DNA from: Undibacterium sp. KW1
GTDB lineage: Bacteria > Pseudomonadota > Gammaproteobacteria > Burkholderiales > Burkholderiaceae_D
Reading direction: 5' to 3'
Assembly: GCF_009937955.1 (NCBI RefSeq)
Contig: NZ_AP018439.1
Location: forward strand, 248,001-312,000
DNA length: 64,000 bases
A program made the position numbers and the translations under genes. Under the pieces are notes generated by a model. It saw nothing but the letters and a program-made list of their open reading frames with translations. It did no database searches and had not been told where the DNA came from. This document shows positions 50,045 to 58,642 of the stretch, one piece after another. Each line of letters begins with the position of its first letter. Position 1 is the stretch's first letter.

Positions 50045-50833
50045 TCAGCTTGCAGGTGCCTCTATCCGCTGTTGCGCCTGTCTCAATCTTTCCCGGCTGT
50101 TGCTGAGGTGGGTACGCATGGCAGCGCGGGCGGCTTCCGGGTCTTTGCGCTGTATGGCGAGGTAAATATCCTCATGCTCGCGGTTCACCCTTTCGAGGTA
50201 GCTACTGCCACTGTTGTTATTTTGATTGGCATTCCCGGTACTGCCCTCCAGTGTCAGCATCGCAGATTTCAATCTGGCGCGCGGAATGATGGTGGTGCCA
50301 AGGTTGCTGAGGATATCAACAAAGTAACGGTTGCCGGTAGATTGCGCAATCAGCAGGTGAAAGCGCACATCGGCATTGACCGAGGCATTTTCTTCGGTCT
50401 TGTTGGCCAGGATATCTTCCAGCGCCTTGCCCAGCGCTATCGCCTGCTCTTCAGTACGGCGCGAAGCGGCCAGCCAGGCGGCCTCGGTTTCCAGGCTGAT
50501 CCTGAGTTCCAGTATGTCCAGCACATCCCTGACGGTGACGATGGCTTCGCGCAACATGCCGGTGCTGGCAGCCTGGCTGGGCTCAAGGATGAAAGTGCCT
50601 ATGCCATGCCGGGTTTGCACCAGCCCGGCAGCCTGCAGATGCGATATGGCTTCACGCACGACGGTGCGGCTGACATCATAAAGATTCATGATGGCAGATT
50701 CGGTAGGCAGCTTTTCACCCGGCTTCAGGATGCCATTCTTGATGTTATTGCTGATACTTTCTACCAGCCCCTGAGACAGGCTCTTATGCCGTCTTTTGGT
50801 AGGCAGAGCGTTGGCGTAGTCTTGAGTTTCCAT
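50045..50833 (-). CDS. GntR/FadR-family regulator of the aldarate genes
   Basis: A 262-residue FCD-type GntR regulator. Winged helix: LPTESAIMNLYDVSRTVVRE and GLVQTRHGIGTFIL (residues ~35-90). The FCD domain has ADVRFHLLIAQSTGNRYFVD and a late REHEDIYLAIQRKD with metal histidines. It lies just upstream of kdgD and the dehydrogenase on the same strand. With GTTGT-N3-ACAAC sites before both kdgD and itself, it is likely the local repressor, sensing an aldarate or KDG-like intermediate. Confidence 0.88.
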   Translation of the reverse strand: METQDYANALPTKRRHKSLSQGLVESISNNIKNGILKPGEKLPTESAIMNLYDVSRTVVREAISHLQAAGLVQTRHGIGTFILEPSQAASTGMLREAIVTVRDVLDILELRISLETEAAWLAASRRTEEQAIALGKALEDILANKTEENASVNADVRFHLLIAQSTGNRYFVDILSNLGTTIIPRARLKSAMLTLEGSTGNANQNNNSGSSYLERVNREHEDIYLAIQRKDPEAARAAMRTHLSNSRERLRQAQQRIEAPAS

Positions 50834-50902
50834 GAACCGGCTATTGTTCTGATGAGTAATTGATTGTTATAGATTGATTCTAACTTAAAAAGCCCGCATA
50901 AA

Positions 50903-50915
50903 GTTGTATGACAAC
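50903..50915. promoter_or_regulatory. Perfect operator GTTGTATGACAAC
   Basis: GTTGT and ACAAC arms around ATG, 70 bp upstream of the GntR start codon. TTGT-N3-ACAA is the usual form of FCD-GntR sites. Confidence 0.6.
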
Positions 50916-50936
50916 ATATAAGGTCTTTTCCTGGTT

Positions 50937-52238
50937 TCATTGAGAAATAACATCAGCGATCAGCTCACTTTTCAATATCAGGCCTGATTGCCTGCCGCTA
51001 CCCAGCAAGAATACGCCGCGCCCATTTGAATAAACAATGCTGCCATCAGCACGCATATCATAAGCCGCCACATTGGTCGCCAGCACAGTTTCATTGCCCT
51101 GACGATTACGGCTGACCAACTGCCACGAAACTGGTACCAATGAAGGCACGCCATTGACCATGGCCTCTTTTTTCAAGGCTTTTTCAGCGTCTATGCGTTT
51201 GCCCTTGAGGATGATTTCTTTTAAATCTGCATTCAAGGCCGGGCCGGATGCGCTGGTCAAAGGCTTGCGGCTATACATCATGGAGAAAAAATTCAGGTAA
51301 TGAAACACCGCGCGCAATAAACGGAAAGGGAAAAACAAGGTATCCAGCAGCGCATTGCTGGTGTCGTATCTGGGTACTTCATAAGGACGACGAATGAAAT
51401 GCAGATTACCTTGCGGGCAGACACGTGGGTGCAGGAAGTCATATTGTGGATCATCCAGCACTGGCGTGACAGCCCCATTTTTTATATCCAGCATCTGTAT
51501 GCTGGCATTGCCATAGGCCAGGGTAACGCCACTTTGGTTGCGGGCGATGCCGGTAGATTGATACAGGATCTGTTTTTCTGCATCAGGTATCCAGCAGGGG
51601 CTGGTGTCCAGCGTATCGCCACCCGTCAGTTCACGGAATTCCTCACCTTCGCGATTGAGCATGACCAGGTTGGCGATGCCGGTTTTATTCATTGATGAAG
51701 CCAGCAGCTTGCCACTGCCCTGGTCCAGATGCATATCTGTCAACGCCAGGTTTTGCCTGTGCAGTATGCGCTTTTCGGTGCCAGTTTCCAGATCATAAGA
51801 AAACAGGCCGCCCATGCCTGCATCCTGCAAAAAATACAGGATGCGTCTCTGATCATCAAATTGCATGGCCGTTGCATTGATCTGCTCGCCCTCGCCATCA
51901 AACTGGCGCCATGCACCTGAGGCAGAAACTCCAAAGCTGGTGCCTTGTTTCCAGGCATGCCTTTCCCGATGTTTTTCCATCTTGTCCAGCATCTCTTGCA
52001 CGTAAGGGCTATGCAATTGCCTGGTTTCACCATGGGCAGCACGGTAAAACAATTTGCCTTCCGAGATAAAGGCAACTGCCTGCGCACTTGCTGCACGGTC
52101 GAGCTGGCTTTGATGTGCCGCATCACGGCCAGCGGCGGGCAAGGGCTTTCCGTCCTGCGCGTGGTTGTTCTTTTGCATGACCTGATTCAGAAAATAAGCC
52201 AGGGCCAACAAGGCAATGACGATAATGAGTAAGTGCAC
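50937..52238 (-). CDS. Membrane-anchored beta-propeller-like protein
   Basis: A 433-residue protein with one N-terminal membrane anchor (LIIVIALLALAYFLNQVM) and a large outside part with repeated beta strands of the TolB/PD40 kind, for example DDQRRILYFLQDAGMGGLFSYDLETGTEKRI (in parts) and PDAEKQILYQSTGIARN. A hydrophobic stretch sits mid-protein (LDTLFFPFRLLRAVFHYLNFFS). No enzyme motif is seen. It is next to the IS630 element and not clearly part of the uronate operon. Function unknown. Confidence 0.6.
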   Translation of the reverse strand: MHLLIIVIALLALAYFLNQVMQKNNHAQDGKPLPAAGRDAAHQSQLDRAASAQAVAFISEGKLFYRAAHGETRQLHSPYVQEMLDKMEKHRERHAWKQGTSFGVSASGAWRQFDGEGEQINATAMQFDDQRRILYFLQDAGMGGLFSYDLETGTEKRILHRQNLALTDMHLDQGSGKLLASSMNKTGIANLVMLNREGEEFRELTGGDTLDTSPCWIPDAEKQILYQSTGIARNQSGVTLAYGNASIQMLDIKNGAVTPVLDDPQYDFLHPRVCPQGNLHFIRRPYEVPRYDTSNALLDTLFFPFRLLRAVFHYLNFFSMMYSRKPLTSASGPALNADLKEIILKGKRIDAEKALKKEAMVNGVPSLVPVSWQLVSRNRQGNETVLATNVAAYDMRADGSIVYSNGRGVFLLGSGRQSGLILKSELIADVISQ

Positions 52239-52367
52239 TGAAGAATCTCCTGTCCTTGGCCGCCTGCGCGGGTCGCATTGCAGGCAAATGTGCCGACAAT
52301 TACAAAAGCGATATTATGCATGCAAGTGACACCGATGATACTATTGAGCTTTACATAATTGATGACA

Positions 52368-52832
52368 TCACCACAACTCCGCCTGCTTCCAACATGCCAT
52401 GATGATGGATGGACGGCGTTGTGCGCTTTTGAGTTTATTGCGGGCAATTGTTTGCAATTCGGCGAGGTTGTTCGGGCAGAAGTTTGCCAACGCATGTCGC
52501 TTGAGCCAGGCCCAGAGATATTCGACAGGATTGAGGTCCGGCGCATACGGGGGCAGGAATGCGATTTGAATGTACCCATTGGTGCTGTCGAGGTATTCGC
52601 GCACCAGTTTCGATTTGTGCGCCCTGAGCCCATCGAGGATGATCAACAGCGGCTGCTTCAAATGCGCTTTGAGCGCCTTGAGAAACTCGACAATTTGCTC
52701 CTTCTTGATGCTACCCTCGTGGAAGCGGAACAAGTAGTTCTTCCTGGTCACACCTGCAATCACGGACAAATGTTTCCAGTTGAAATGAAACTGAATAATC
52801 GGCGTTTTCCCTTTGAGTGCCCAAGTACGCAC
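52368..52832 (-). CDS. IS630 transposase, DDE frame
   Basis: The catalytic part, 154 residues as an ATG-started frame; in the fusion it extends upstream to the A8 site and reads ASRENRLIVFIDESGISERP with the first aspartate. It contains LLIILDGLRAHKSKLVREYL (second Asp) and FLPPYAPDLNPVEYLWAWLK (Glu), the hallmark of IS630/Tc1-like enzymes. It ends AELW. Likely made only as a -1 frameshift product. Confidence 0.88.
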   Translation of the reverse strand: MRTWALKGKTPIIQFHFNWKHLSVIAGVTRKNYLFRFHEGSIKKEQIVEFLKALKAHLKQPLLIILDGLRAHKSKLVREYLDSTNGYIQIAFLPPYAPDLNPVEYLWAWLKRHALANFCPNNLAELQTIARNKLKSAQRRPSIIMACWKQAELW

Positions 52833-52876
52833 ACGGGTAGGCCGTTCGCTGATTCCGGACTCGTCGATGAATACAA

Positions 52877-53359
52877 TCAGTCGATTCTCTCTCGAGGCTT
52901 TTTTTTGAGCGCAGGCCAGGTCTTTTTCTTGAACTCCTGTACAGCATCTTCGTTACGTTCGATGGCGCGACGCTCCGGCTTTTGGTTACTGAATCCCAGT
53001 GCGCCAAGAATGCGCCAAACGTGCACTTCACTGAACGACACTTCGAACTTTCTTTCAATAAGTAGACGCACGCGTTTAAGTGTCCACAACTCGGTGCCAA
53101 AACCATGTTCCGTCGGACTATCGAGAAGGCAGCGCCGCAACTCCCCTAATTCCATGGCATCAAGTTGTGCAGGCCGCCCCTTTCCACCTACTGCGCGCAG
53201 CGCGTCAAGCCCTCCTTCATCGAGTATGGCTTTCCAGGTATATACCGTGTTGCGTGCTACACCGACCACCAGCGCTACTTCGGCGCACCCTCTGCCTTGC
53301 AGCAGAAGCCGACCCGCCTTGACTCGTCGCTTTGCTCCATCTTCTATTTCTTTCGCCAT
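52877..53359 (-). CDS. IS630 transposase, helix-turn-helix frame
   Basis: The N-terminal 160 residues with two DNA-binding helix-turn-helix units (CAEVALVVGVARNTVYTWKAI and FSEVHVWRILGALGFS). The frame ends PALKKKPRERID just after eight A at 52899-52906 (minus strand). A -1 slip there gives ALKKKASRENRLIVFIDESG and joins the DDE part, the usual organisation of this IS group. Confidence 0.88.
   Translation of the reverse strand: MAKEIEDGAKRRVKAGRLLLQGRGCAEVALVVGVARNTVYTWKAILDEGGLDALRAVGGKGRPAQLDAMELGELRRCLLDSPTEHGFGTELWTLKRVRLLIERKFEVSFSEVHVWRILGALGFSNQKPERRAIERNEDAVQEFKKKTWPALKKKPRERID
52899..52906 (-). other. A8 frameshift site of the IS630 transposase
   Basis: Eight T on the plus strand (A8 in the mRNA) followed by GCC. 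A -1 shift restores the DDE frame. Confidence 0.75.
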
Positions 53360-53619
53360 CTCAAACCTCCAATACGGACATCATATTGGGATAACGAATG
53401 AAATCAAAAACGGTTGTCATGATTTACGTAAAAATCAATAATTCTGCTTTAGCACCTCATTAGTTCTCCATTTATAATCCATTGACACTCCACTGAGACT
53501 CCACCAACACTACAGATAAGCAGGCATGACATTTGTCACTGGCACATCCTGACACTTTGCTCTGATATTGCACGCTCTCTTTCGACATACTGGCAGCAAT
53601 TCAACAAGGAGTGTCCATC

Positions 53620-54195
53620 ATGTCTGCAATCAACGCTGCTGCATTTTCTTCCTACGCTGCCCGTGCCAAGGGGGGGGCGATGTTCTTTGCTGTCTTTGGC
53701 GCTGCCTGGATGGTGTTATGGAATCAGCGTGCCATGCAAGGCACAGGACTGGTTTATCTGCTCATCGGCATTGTGGGGTTGACGCTGGCTGGCCTCGCAG
53801 TCCAGCGTCACCAGCAATACAAGGCTTATGCCGACGACAATAGCCCGGCAGCACAAAGGGCAGGGCGTCTGTTCCATGTCATTAATGCAGCTCAGTGGGT
53901 CATCATCCTGGTCGGCGGAAATGTGCTGGCGAATATGAGCCTGACCGAGTGGGTCACACCATTCGCCATGTTGATCATTGGCCTGCATTTCCTGCCTTTG
54001 GCCAGCGTGTTCAAAGTGCCAGGTCATTTCTGGTTTGGGCTGGTGATGAGTGTGTTTGCCGTTACCTATCCATTTGTGTTTTCTCAAGGTGCGGCTGATC
54101 CTTATGGCTGCCTGGGTGCGGGCTTGCTGTTGTGGGGCTATGCCTGCTTGAAACTCATGGGTATCCCGGCAGCGCAGGATATGAAAGCAATTTGA
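53620..54195 (+). CDS. Small multi-pass membrane protein
   Basis: A 191-residue protein with about six hydrophobic helices (FFAVFGAAWMVLW, GLVYLLIGIVGLTLAGLAV, AAQWVIILVGGNVLA, PFAMLIIGLHFLPLASVF, FWFGLVMSVFAVTYPFV, GLLLWGYACLKLMGI). No transporter or enzyme signature is seen. AAGGAG eight bases before ATG 53620 sets the start rather than GTG 53611. It is followed by the DUF2804 gene after 64 bp; a functional link is not evident. Confidence 0.65.
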   Translation: MSAINAAAFSSYAARAKGGAMFFAVFGAAWMVLWNQRAMQGTGLVYLLIGIVGLTLAGLAVQRHQQYKAYADDNSPAAQRAGRLFHVINAAQWVIILVGGNVLANMSLTEWVTPFAMLIIGLHFLPLASVFKVPGHFWFGLVMSVFAVTYPFVFSQGAADPYGCLGAGLLLWGYACLKLMGIPAAQDMKAI

Positions 54196-54259
54196 AATAG
54201 ACCCTCTAACTGCTTTGCTGCAGAATCGCTGGCGTACAAAAATATAAAATGGAGACACC

Positions 54260-55270
54260 ATGCCAGCGAATTTCCTGCCGCCTGCACCTGCACAAGTCCT
54301 GCATCCTGATGGTCAGGTGCGATTTGGCAAATATGCTGGTGCACCAACAATCATAGACTGGACCAGTCTGGCCGCACCACACAGGCGCGGCAAGCTGTGG
54401 GAAACCTTGCACCACAAGCATTGGCATTATGTGGCGCTGGCAACAGAAGAAATATTCTGTGGCATCGCGATTGTTGATGTGGGCTGGACCAACACGGCCT
54501 TTGCCTATGTGTTCGACAGGCTGGCAGGCAAGCTTATTGCCAGTTATTCCCAGGATGGTCTGCCAGGTCTGACAGCAACACTGAATGCGCACCCAGCAGA
54601 ATGTGCCAGTTCCGTCTTCCGGCTTCTAGGTAAGCGCATACGCTTTCAGCATCTGCCGGCCAGCGGGGGCTATGAACTGCAATTGCAATGCGGTTCATTC
54701 AGTATCAATGCCATGCTGGATGCCAAACCGGCTGCGCCGTCCTTGCTGGCAGTGGGTGAAGTGCTGGGCGGCACTGTACATGCAACCGTCAAATCTGCGG
54801 GCATGCCATTGAGTGGCGAAGTACGTGTGGGCAGCCGCAGTTTCAATTTGCAGAAAGGTGTAGGCAGCTATGATCACAGCAATGGGTTCCTGGCGCGTGA
54901 AACTGGCTGGCGCTGGGCCTCAGCACATGCGCTGGACATAGGTTTCAATTTGCAGGCCGGGTATTTTTCCAGTCACGAAAATGCGCTATGGCTGGATGGA
55001 CAACTCATTTCTCTGGGTGCTGCGCAGTTCGACTTTGATCCCGGCCAGGCTATGGCTGACTGGCATATTTATACCGATGATGGTTTGCTTGACCTGCATT
55101 TTCATCCCGAAGGTTTTCGCGCAGAAAATAAAAACCTTATCATCGCCAGCAGCCGTTATCTGCAACCGATAGGTGTTTTCAGCGGCTGGGTAAGGGCAAG
55201 TCTGAATGCACCCAAGCGGCAGATAGAAAAACTGGTGGGTGTGACTGAAGACCACTTCTCCAAATGGTAA
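54260..55270 (+). CDS. DUF2804-family protein
   Basis: A 336-residue soluble protein matching the DUF2804 pattern: an N-terminal HYVALATEEIFCGIAIVDVGWTNTAF (in parts), then repeated beta strands and the central conserved VGSYDHSNGFLARETGWRWA with the Y-x-H...W-x-W cluster. The fold resembles lipocalin-like or hydroxyneurosporene-synthase-like barrels (CrtC/AttH). Function in bacteria is unknown; a hydrophobic ligand or lipid substrate is plausible from the fold only. No signal peptide. Confidence 0.72.
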   Translation: MPANFLPPAPAQVLHPDGQVRFGKYAGAPTIIDWTSLAAPHRRGKLWETLHHKHWHYVALATEEIFCGIAIVDVGWTNTAFAYVFDRLAGKLIASYSQDGLPGLTATLNAHPAECASSVFRLLGKRIRFQHLPASGGYELQLQCGSFSINAMLDAKPAAPSLLAVGEVLGGTVHATVKSAGMPLSGEVRVGSRSFNLQKGVGSYDHSNGFLARETGWRWASAHALDIGFNLQAGYFSSHENALWLDGQLISLGAAQFDFDPGQAMADWHIYTDDGLLDLHFHPEGFRAENKNLIIASSRYLQPIGVFSGWVRASLNAPKRQIEKLVGVTEDHFSKW

Positions 55271-55295
55271 TGAATGGTAATGACGTGGCGCTGGA

Positions 55296-55307
55296 CTAAG
55301 TACTTAG
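55296..55307. repeat. Palindrome CTAAGTACTTAG between convergent genes
   Basis: A perfect 12-bp palindrome in the 49-bp gap between two convergent genes, with CTAAGTACC shortly after. It contains the same ACTTAG word as the NAD-island sites, but its location at gene ends argues against an operator. Confidence 0.5.
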
Positions 55308-55319
55308 ACTAGCACCTAT

Positions 55320-56672
55320 CTAAGTACCGGTACGCGCACAGGCCAGCCGCCCGCCACGGTCTGTATTGATGAGCATCTTCGCTTCTCCCAGTTGTTCTAC
55401 CTGGGCAGATAAACTGATATCGCCAACAAAAGTCAGCGATCTTTCATTCAATGCGTAATTGCCGTAAAACCGTTTGCCATTCATGTTGCCACTGACTTGC
55501 GTATTCCTGCTAAAAGAGACTTCCATGCTAAAGCCGGTCTGCACATTCATGCAGGCCCAGCTACCCCACAGGCTGGCTGATGCAGGAGAGGGCTGAGACT
55601 GACTCTCTATGCTGCTCATGGTCAGCGCGCCCACTCCCTGGTTGCTGGCGCGGCGTGAAGACATGGTATTGATCCAGTCAGCGGGAACTGCAAAATTCAG
55701 GTTTTGCCCCAGTTTGTGCTGAAAGGTCATGATGCCTACCAGTTTGCCTGCATCATCAAACAAGCCGCCACCGCTTGACCCTGGGGAAATAGGGGCGGTA
55801 GTCTGAATCACCCTGCCACTGGCCAGAGTACGCAAGGAAGAAATAATGCCGTCGCTGATGGTCAGATCCAGCCCTTGTGGCGCACCTATGGCAAATACTT
55901 TTTGTCCTGTGCGCAAACTGTCTGTACTGCCCAGTACGACTGGTGGTGCGCTTGATCCAGGTACACCAAGGCGACACAAATCAAATTCCTCATCTGCCAT
56001 GATGACTGTGGCGGGCAATACTTCCTTACCTATCTTGGCACGGTATTGCACGCCGCTGCGCACCACATGGCAATTCGTGATCAGCACTTGCGGTTCTATC
56101 ATGACGCCGCTGCCTATCGCCACCTGCACGCCAGATGGAGAAAACACCGAGATCAGGGCAATGCTGGGTGAACGCAGGGCATAAATTTCTTCTGCGCTCT
56201 TGCCGCTATCGGAATTGCCAGGCACAGACACGAGCTGTTGTGCCGGTAGCCTGCTTGCCGCGACTGTTGGGCTGATTTCGCTAGTGGCAGAAATTTCTTT
56301 GAGTTTATTACGTGCTTCTTTTTGTTTGACCGACCACCATACCGCGACTGTGGCCAATAGCAAGGCAATCAATATTGCAGGCGCAAGCCAGTTTTTAGGC
56401 TTTTGCCCAGGCGTCATTGTTACTTCTGGCTTGCCCTGGTTTGCTGCGGCTTGAGCCTGCAGGTTTGTCTGCCTGGCCAGCCTGGCATCGTAACTGGCTC
56501 TTTTTTGTGGGTGTAGCAGCAGTTCAAAGGCTTCACGCAGGATGACTTTTTTATTCGGGTCATGCTGCCCTTCATGATCGAGTTCAGCCGTGGCACGCTG
56601 GTAGGCCGCACGTATCTGTTCTGGCGTGGCGTCCGCTTCAACAGCGAGAATGTCGTAGAGAGTTTTTTTCAT
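55320..56672 (-). CDS. J-like domain fused to a membrane-anchored S1C serine protease
   Basis: A 450-residue protein. Residues 1-60 resemble a J domain (LYDILAVEADATPEQIRAAYQRA, AFELLLHPQKRASYDARL) but the HPD motif needed to drive DnaK is missing. A Gln/Ala linker and one membrane segment (~95-112; LAPAILIALLLATVAVWW) lead to a trypsin-like S1C domain (~170-340) with catalytic H in ITNCHVVRSG, D in EEFDLCRLGV and S in ISPGSSGGGLFD. A ~95-residue C-terminal beta domain follows instead of a PDZ. It probably cuts periplasmic proteins. Start 56672 is chosen at the J domain. Confidence 0.82.
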   Translation of the reverse strand: MKKTLYDILAVEADATPEQIRAAYQRATAELDHEGQHDPNKKVILREAFELLLHPQKRASYDARLARQTNLQAQAAANQGKPEVTMTPGQKPKNWLAPAILIALLLATVAVWWSVKQKEARNKLKEISATSEISPTVAASRLPAQQLVSVPGNSDSGKSAEEIYALRSPSIALISVFSPSGVQVAIGSGVMIEPQVLITNCHVVRSGVQYRAKIGKEVLPATVIMADEEFDLCRLGVPGSSAPPVVLGSTDSLRTGQKVFAIGAPQGLDLTISDGIISSLRTLASGRVIQTTAPISPGSSGGGLFDDAGKLVGIMTFQHKLGQNLNFAVPADWINTMSSRRASNQGVGALTMSSIESQSQPSPASASLWGSWACMNVQTGFSMEVSFSRNTQVSGNMNGKRFYGNYALNERSLTFVGDISLSAQVEQLGEAKMLINTDRGGRLACARTGT

Positions 56673-56810
56673 TACCTGCCCAGAATGGATGGCTTGCATG
56701 TCTGTCAATGGGACAGCAAGCTTTTTCTGCAGGATTGTAACTGAATAAGGGCAGGCAACGGCGCTCAGCCGCGCACAATGCACGGCTTATCAATCTCACG
56801 CGATAACAAT

Positions 56811-57215
56811 CTAACGCAAGCGACCTATATAGGTTTGATCGACCATGGCATTGTGATCAAGCACGGGCGTGGGTATCCTGGTCATATCCGGCATGCTGCT
56901 ATCGTCCTGCTTGTTGTTGGGCTGTTTCCTGACTGCCATTCTGTTGAGTAAAGGAGTGGGGGGCGGTGGCGTGACGAACAAGCCATCTTCACCAAAATAA
57001 ATCTCATCAAGCTTTTGGCAGATGTCGTGCAAATCAGGGTTGGGTAATTCCAGCGCCATGTCCAGTATGCTGCGGCAATAGCTGGGATTGACACGCATGT
57101 ACTCTATGTCAGTGACGCGGCCATTTTGCCGCCGTAAAATCACGTGTAGTCTTGCCATGAGGGAGAAGGCAAGATTATCTGACATGGCATTCTGTATCAG
57201 GCTGCTGGTACTCAT
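56811..57215 (-). CDS. Small protein overlapping the ammonium transporter gene
   Basis: A 134-residue soluble protein. The first ~85 residues look folded (MARLHVILRRQNGRVTDIEYMR, SILDMALELPNPDLHDICQKLDEIYFG); the rest is Pro-rich and disordered. No family is recognised. Its ATG overlaps the stop of the ammonium transporter gene by four bases, so it is translated with it and may regulate the transporter, but it does not look like a PII protein (too short, no T-loop). Confidence 0.6.
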   Translation of the reverse strand: MSTSSLIQNAMSDNLAFSLMARLHVILRRQNGRVTDIEYMRVNPSYCRSILDMALELPNPDLHDICQKLDEIYFGEDGLFVTPPPPTPLLNRMAVRKQPNNKQDDSSMPDMTRIPTPVLDHNAMVDQTYIGRLR

Positions 57216-58642
57216 AAGATATGCTCCCCGTGAAGTTCAAGATCAAGTCCTTCTCTTTCCTGCTCATTGCTGACACGCAAACCGATGGTAACTTTGACTA
57301 ACCATAGAATTACGGCAGTCACAGCGCCCGAATAAATCACAGTGACGATGACACCAAAGGCCTGGGTGGCAAGGCTGCCATCAGCGCCGCCTATGCTCTT
57401 CATTGCAAATACGCCAGTCAGCAGAGCACCAACGATGCCGCCTATGGCATGCACGCCAAATACATCCAGTGAATCATCATAGCCACCCATGGATTTGAGT
57501 GAAGTCGCACCCCAGTAACATGCCACTCCAGCCACTGCACCTATGACCAGTGCACCTGTCAGATCAACAAAGCCGGAGGCAGGCGTGATCGCCACCAAAC
57601 CAGCGACAGCGCCAGAGACTATGCCCAGCACCGATGGTTTGCCACGGCGCAGCCATTCCACCAGCATCCAGGCCAGTGCCGACATCGCAGTCGCCACCTG
57701 AGTCACCAGCATCGCCAACCCGGCGCGGCCATCTGCTGCACCGGCAGAACCGGCATTGAAACCAAACCAGCCCACCCACAACAGCGATGCACCTATCGCA
57801 GTCAGCAATAAATTATGTGGTGGCATGGGTTCCTTGCCAAAACCCAGGCGTGGCCCGACGATCAAAGCAGCCACCAGGCCAGATACACCGGCATTGATAT
57901 GCACGACAGTGCCACCGGCAAAATCCAGCACGCCACGCGCCGCCAGCCAGCCTGCCGGTTCCCACACCCAGTGCGCGACTGGCACATACACCAGCAAGGA
58001 CCACAAGGTGATGAACAGCAGCAATGCAGAGAACTTCATGCGCTCGGCAAAGGCTCCGGTGATCAGGGCGGGGGTGATAATCGCGAACGTCATCTGGAAC
58101 ATCAGGAATACGCTTTCCGGTATCGTCGGTGCCAGTTGATGCACACTGAGCTGCCCGGCTTCTTTCAAGAAGCTCACGCCGTGCAGCATGAACCTGTCAA
58201 TGCTGCCCAGATAAGGCGAACCTGCCGTGAATACCAGGCTGTAACCCAGCACCACCCACAAGACTGTGACGATGCAGGTAGTCGCCAGACTATGCGCCAT
58301 CGTACCCAGGGCATTTTTCTTGCGCACCATGCCGGTATAGAACAGGGCCAGGCCGGGTATGGTCATCAGCAATACCAGTGCGGTCGAGGTCAGCATCCAG
58401 GCGGTGTCGCCAGCGCTGATCTTGTCGGCGGCTATCATGCCCGGCTTGGTCATGGCTGGTGGGGTGGCTGCAGTCACTACAGGTGCTATTGCGGCACTTG
58501 CTGCAGAACTGGCTGGCGCAGTTTCTTGTGCGTAGCAGGTGCCGCCATACAGGAAAAGGCTGATGGAGAAGAAAAATGAGAAGAAAAATGAGAGAAAAAG
58601 TGAGACAGGAAGCAAGAAGCTGGAGAGCACGCGTATTTTCAT
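57212..58642 (-). CDS. amtB: Ammonium transporter
   Basis: A 476-residue Amt/MEP/Rh channel. It has a cleavable leader (rich in Phe/Ser, ending CYAQ), then 11 helices. Pore histidines are in GGTVVHINAGVSGLVAALIVG and FGVHAIGGIVGALLTG; also AWMLTSTALVLLMTIPGLALFYTGMVRKKN and WFGFNAGSAG are typical. It conducts ammonium into the cell. No glnK gene lies beside it, unlike the usual glnK-amtB pair. The leader DNA contains two copies of a 12-bp unit (GAGAAGAAAAAT). Start 58642 is chosen over 58699, which would add 19 residues before the leader. Confidence 0.92.
   Translation of the reverse strand: MKIRVLSSFLLPVSLFLSFFFSFFFSISLFLYGGTCYAQETAPASSAASAAIAPVVTAATPPAMTKPGMIAADKISAGDTAWMLTSTALVLLMTIPGLALFYTGMVRKKNALGTMAHSLATTCIVTVLWVVLGYSLVFTAGSPYLGSIDRFMLHGVSFLKEAGQLSVHQLAPTIPESVFLMFQMTFAIITPALITGAFAERMKFSALLLFITLWSLLVYVPVAHWVWEPAGWLAARGVLDFAGGTVVHINAGVSGLVAALIVGPRLGFGKEPMPPHNLLLTAIGASLLWVGWFGFNAGSAGAADGRAGLAMLVTQVATAMSALAWMLVEWLRRGKPSVLGIVSGAVAGLVAITPASGFVDLTGALVIGAVAGVACYWGATSLKSMGGYDDSLDVFGVHAIGGIVGALLTGVFAMKSIGGADGSLATQAFGVIVTVIYSGAVTAVILWLVKVTIGLRVSNEQEREGLDLELHGEHIL

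Larger units (their letters stand above)
52368..53359 (-). mobile_element. IS630-family insertion sequence (coding part)
   Basis: A two-frame IS630 transposase region on the minus strand. I could not define the terminal repeats by eye: the flanks beyond 52368 and 53359 share only weak similarity (ACATCATATT on one side, TCATCAATTA on the other), so the outer borders may lie 20-40 bp further out. The element separates the propeller gene from a membrane protein gene. Confidence 0.8.

Noticed and set aside
55296..55330. Operator shared with the NAD island (ACTTAG word)
   Set aside because: It lies between the 3' ends of convergent genes, where an operator would have no promoter to control; likely coincidence or part of a weak terminator.
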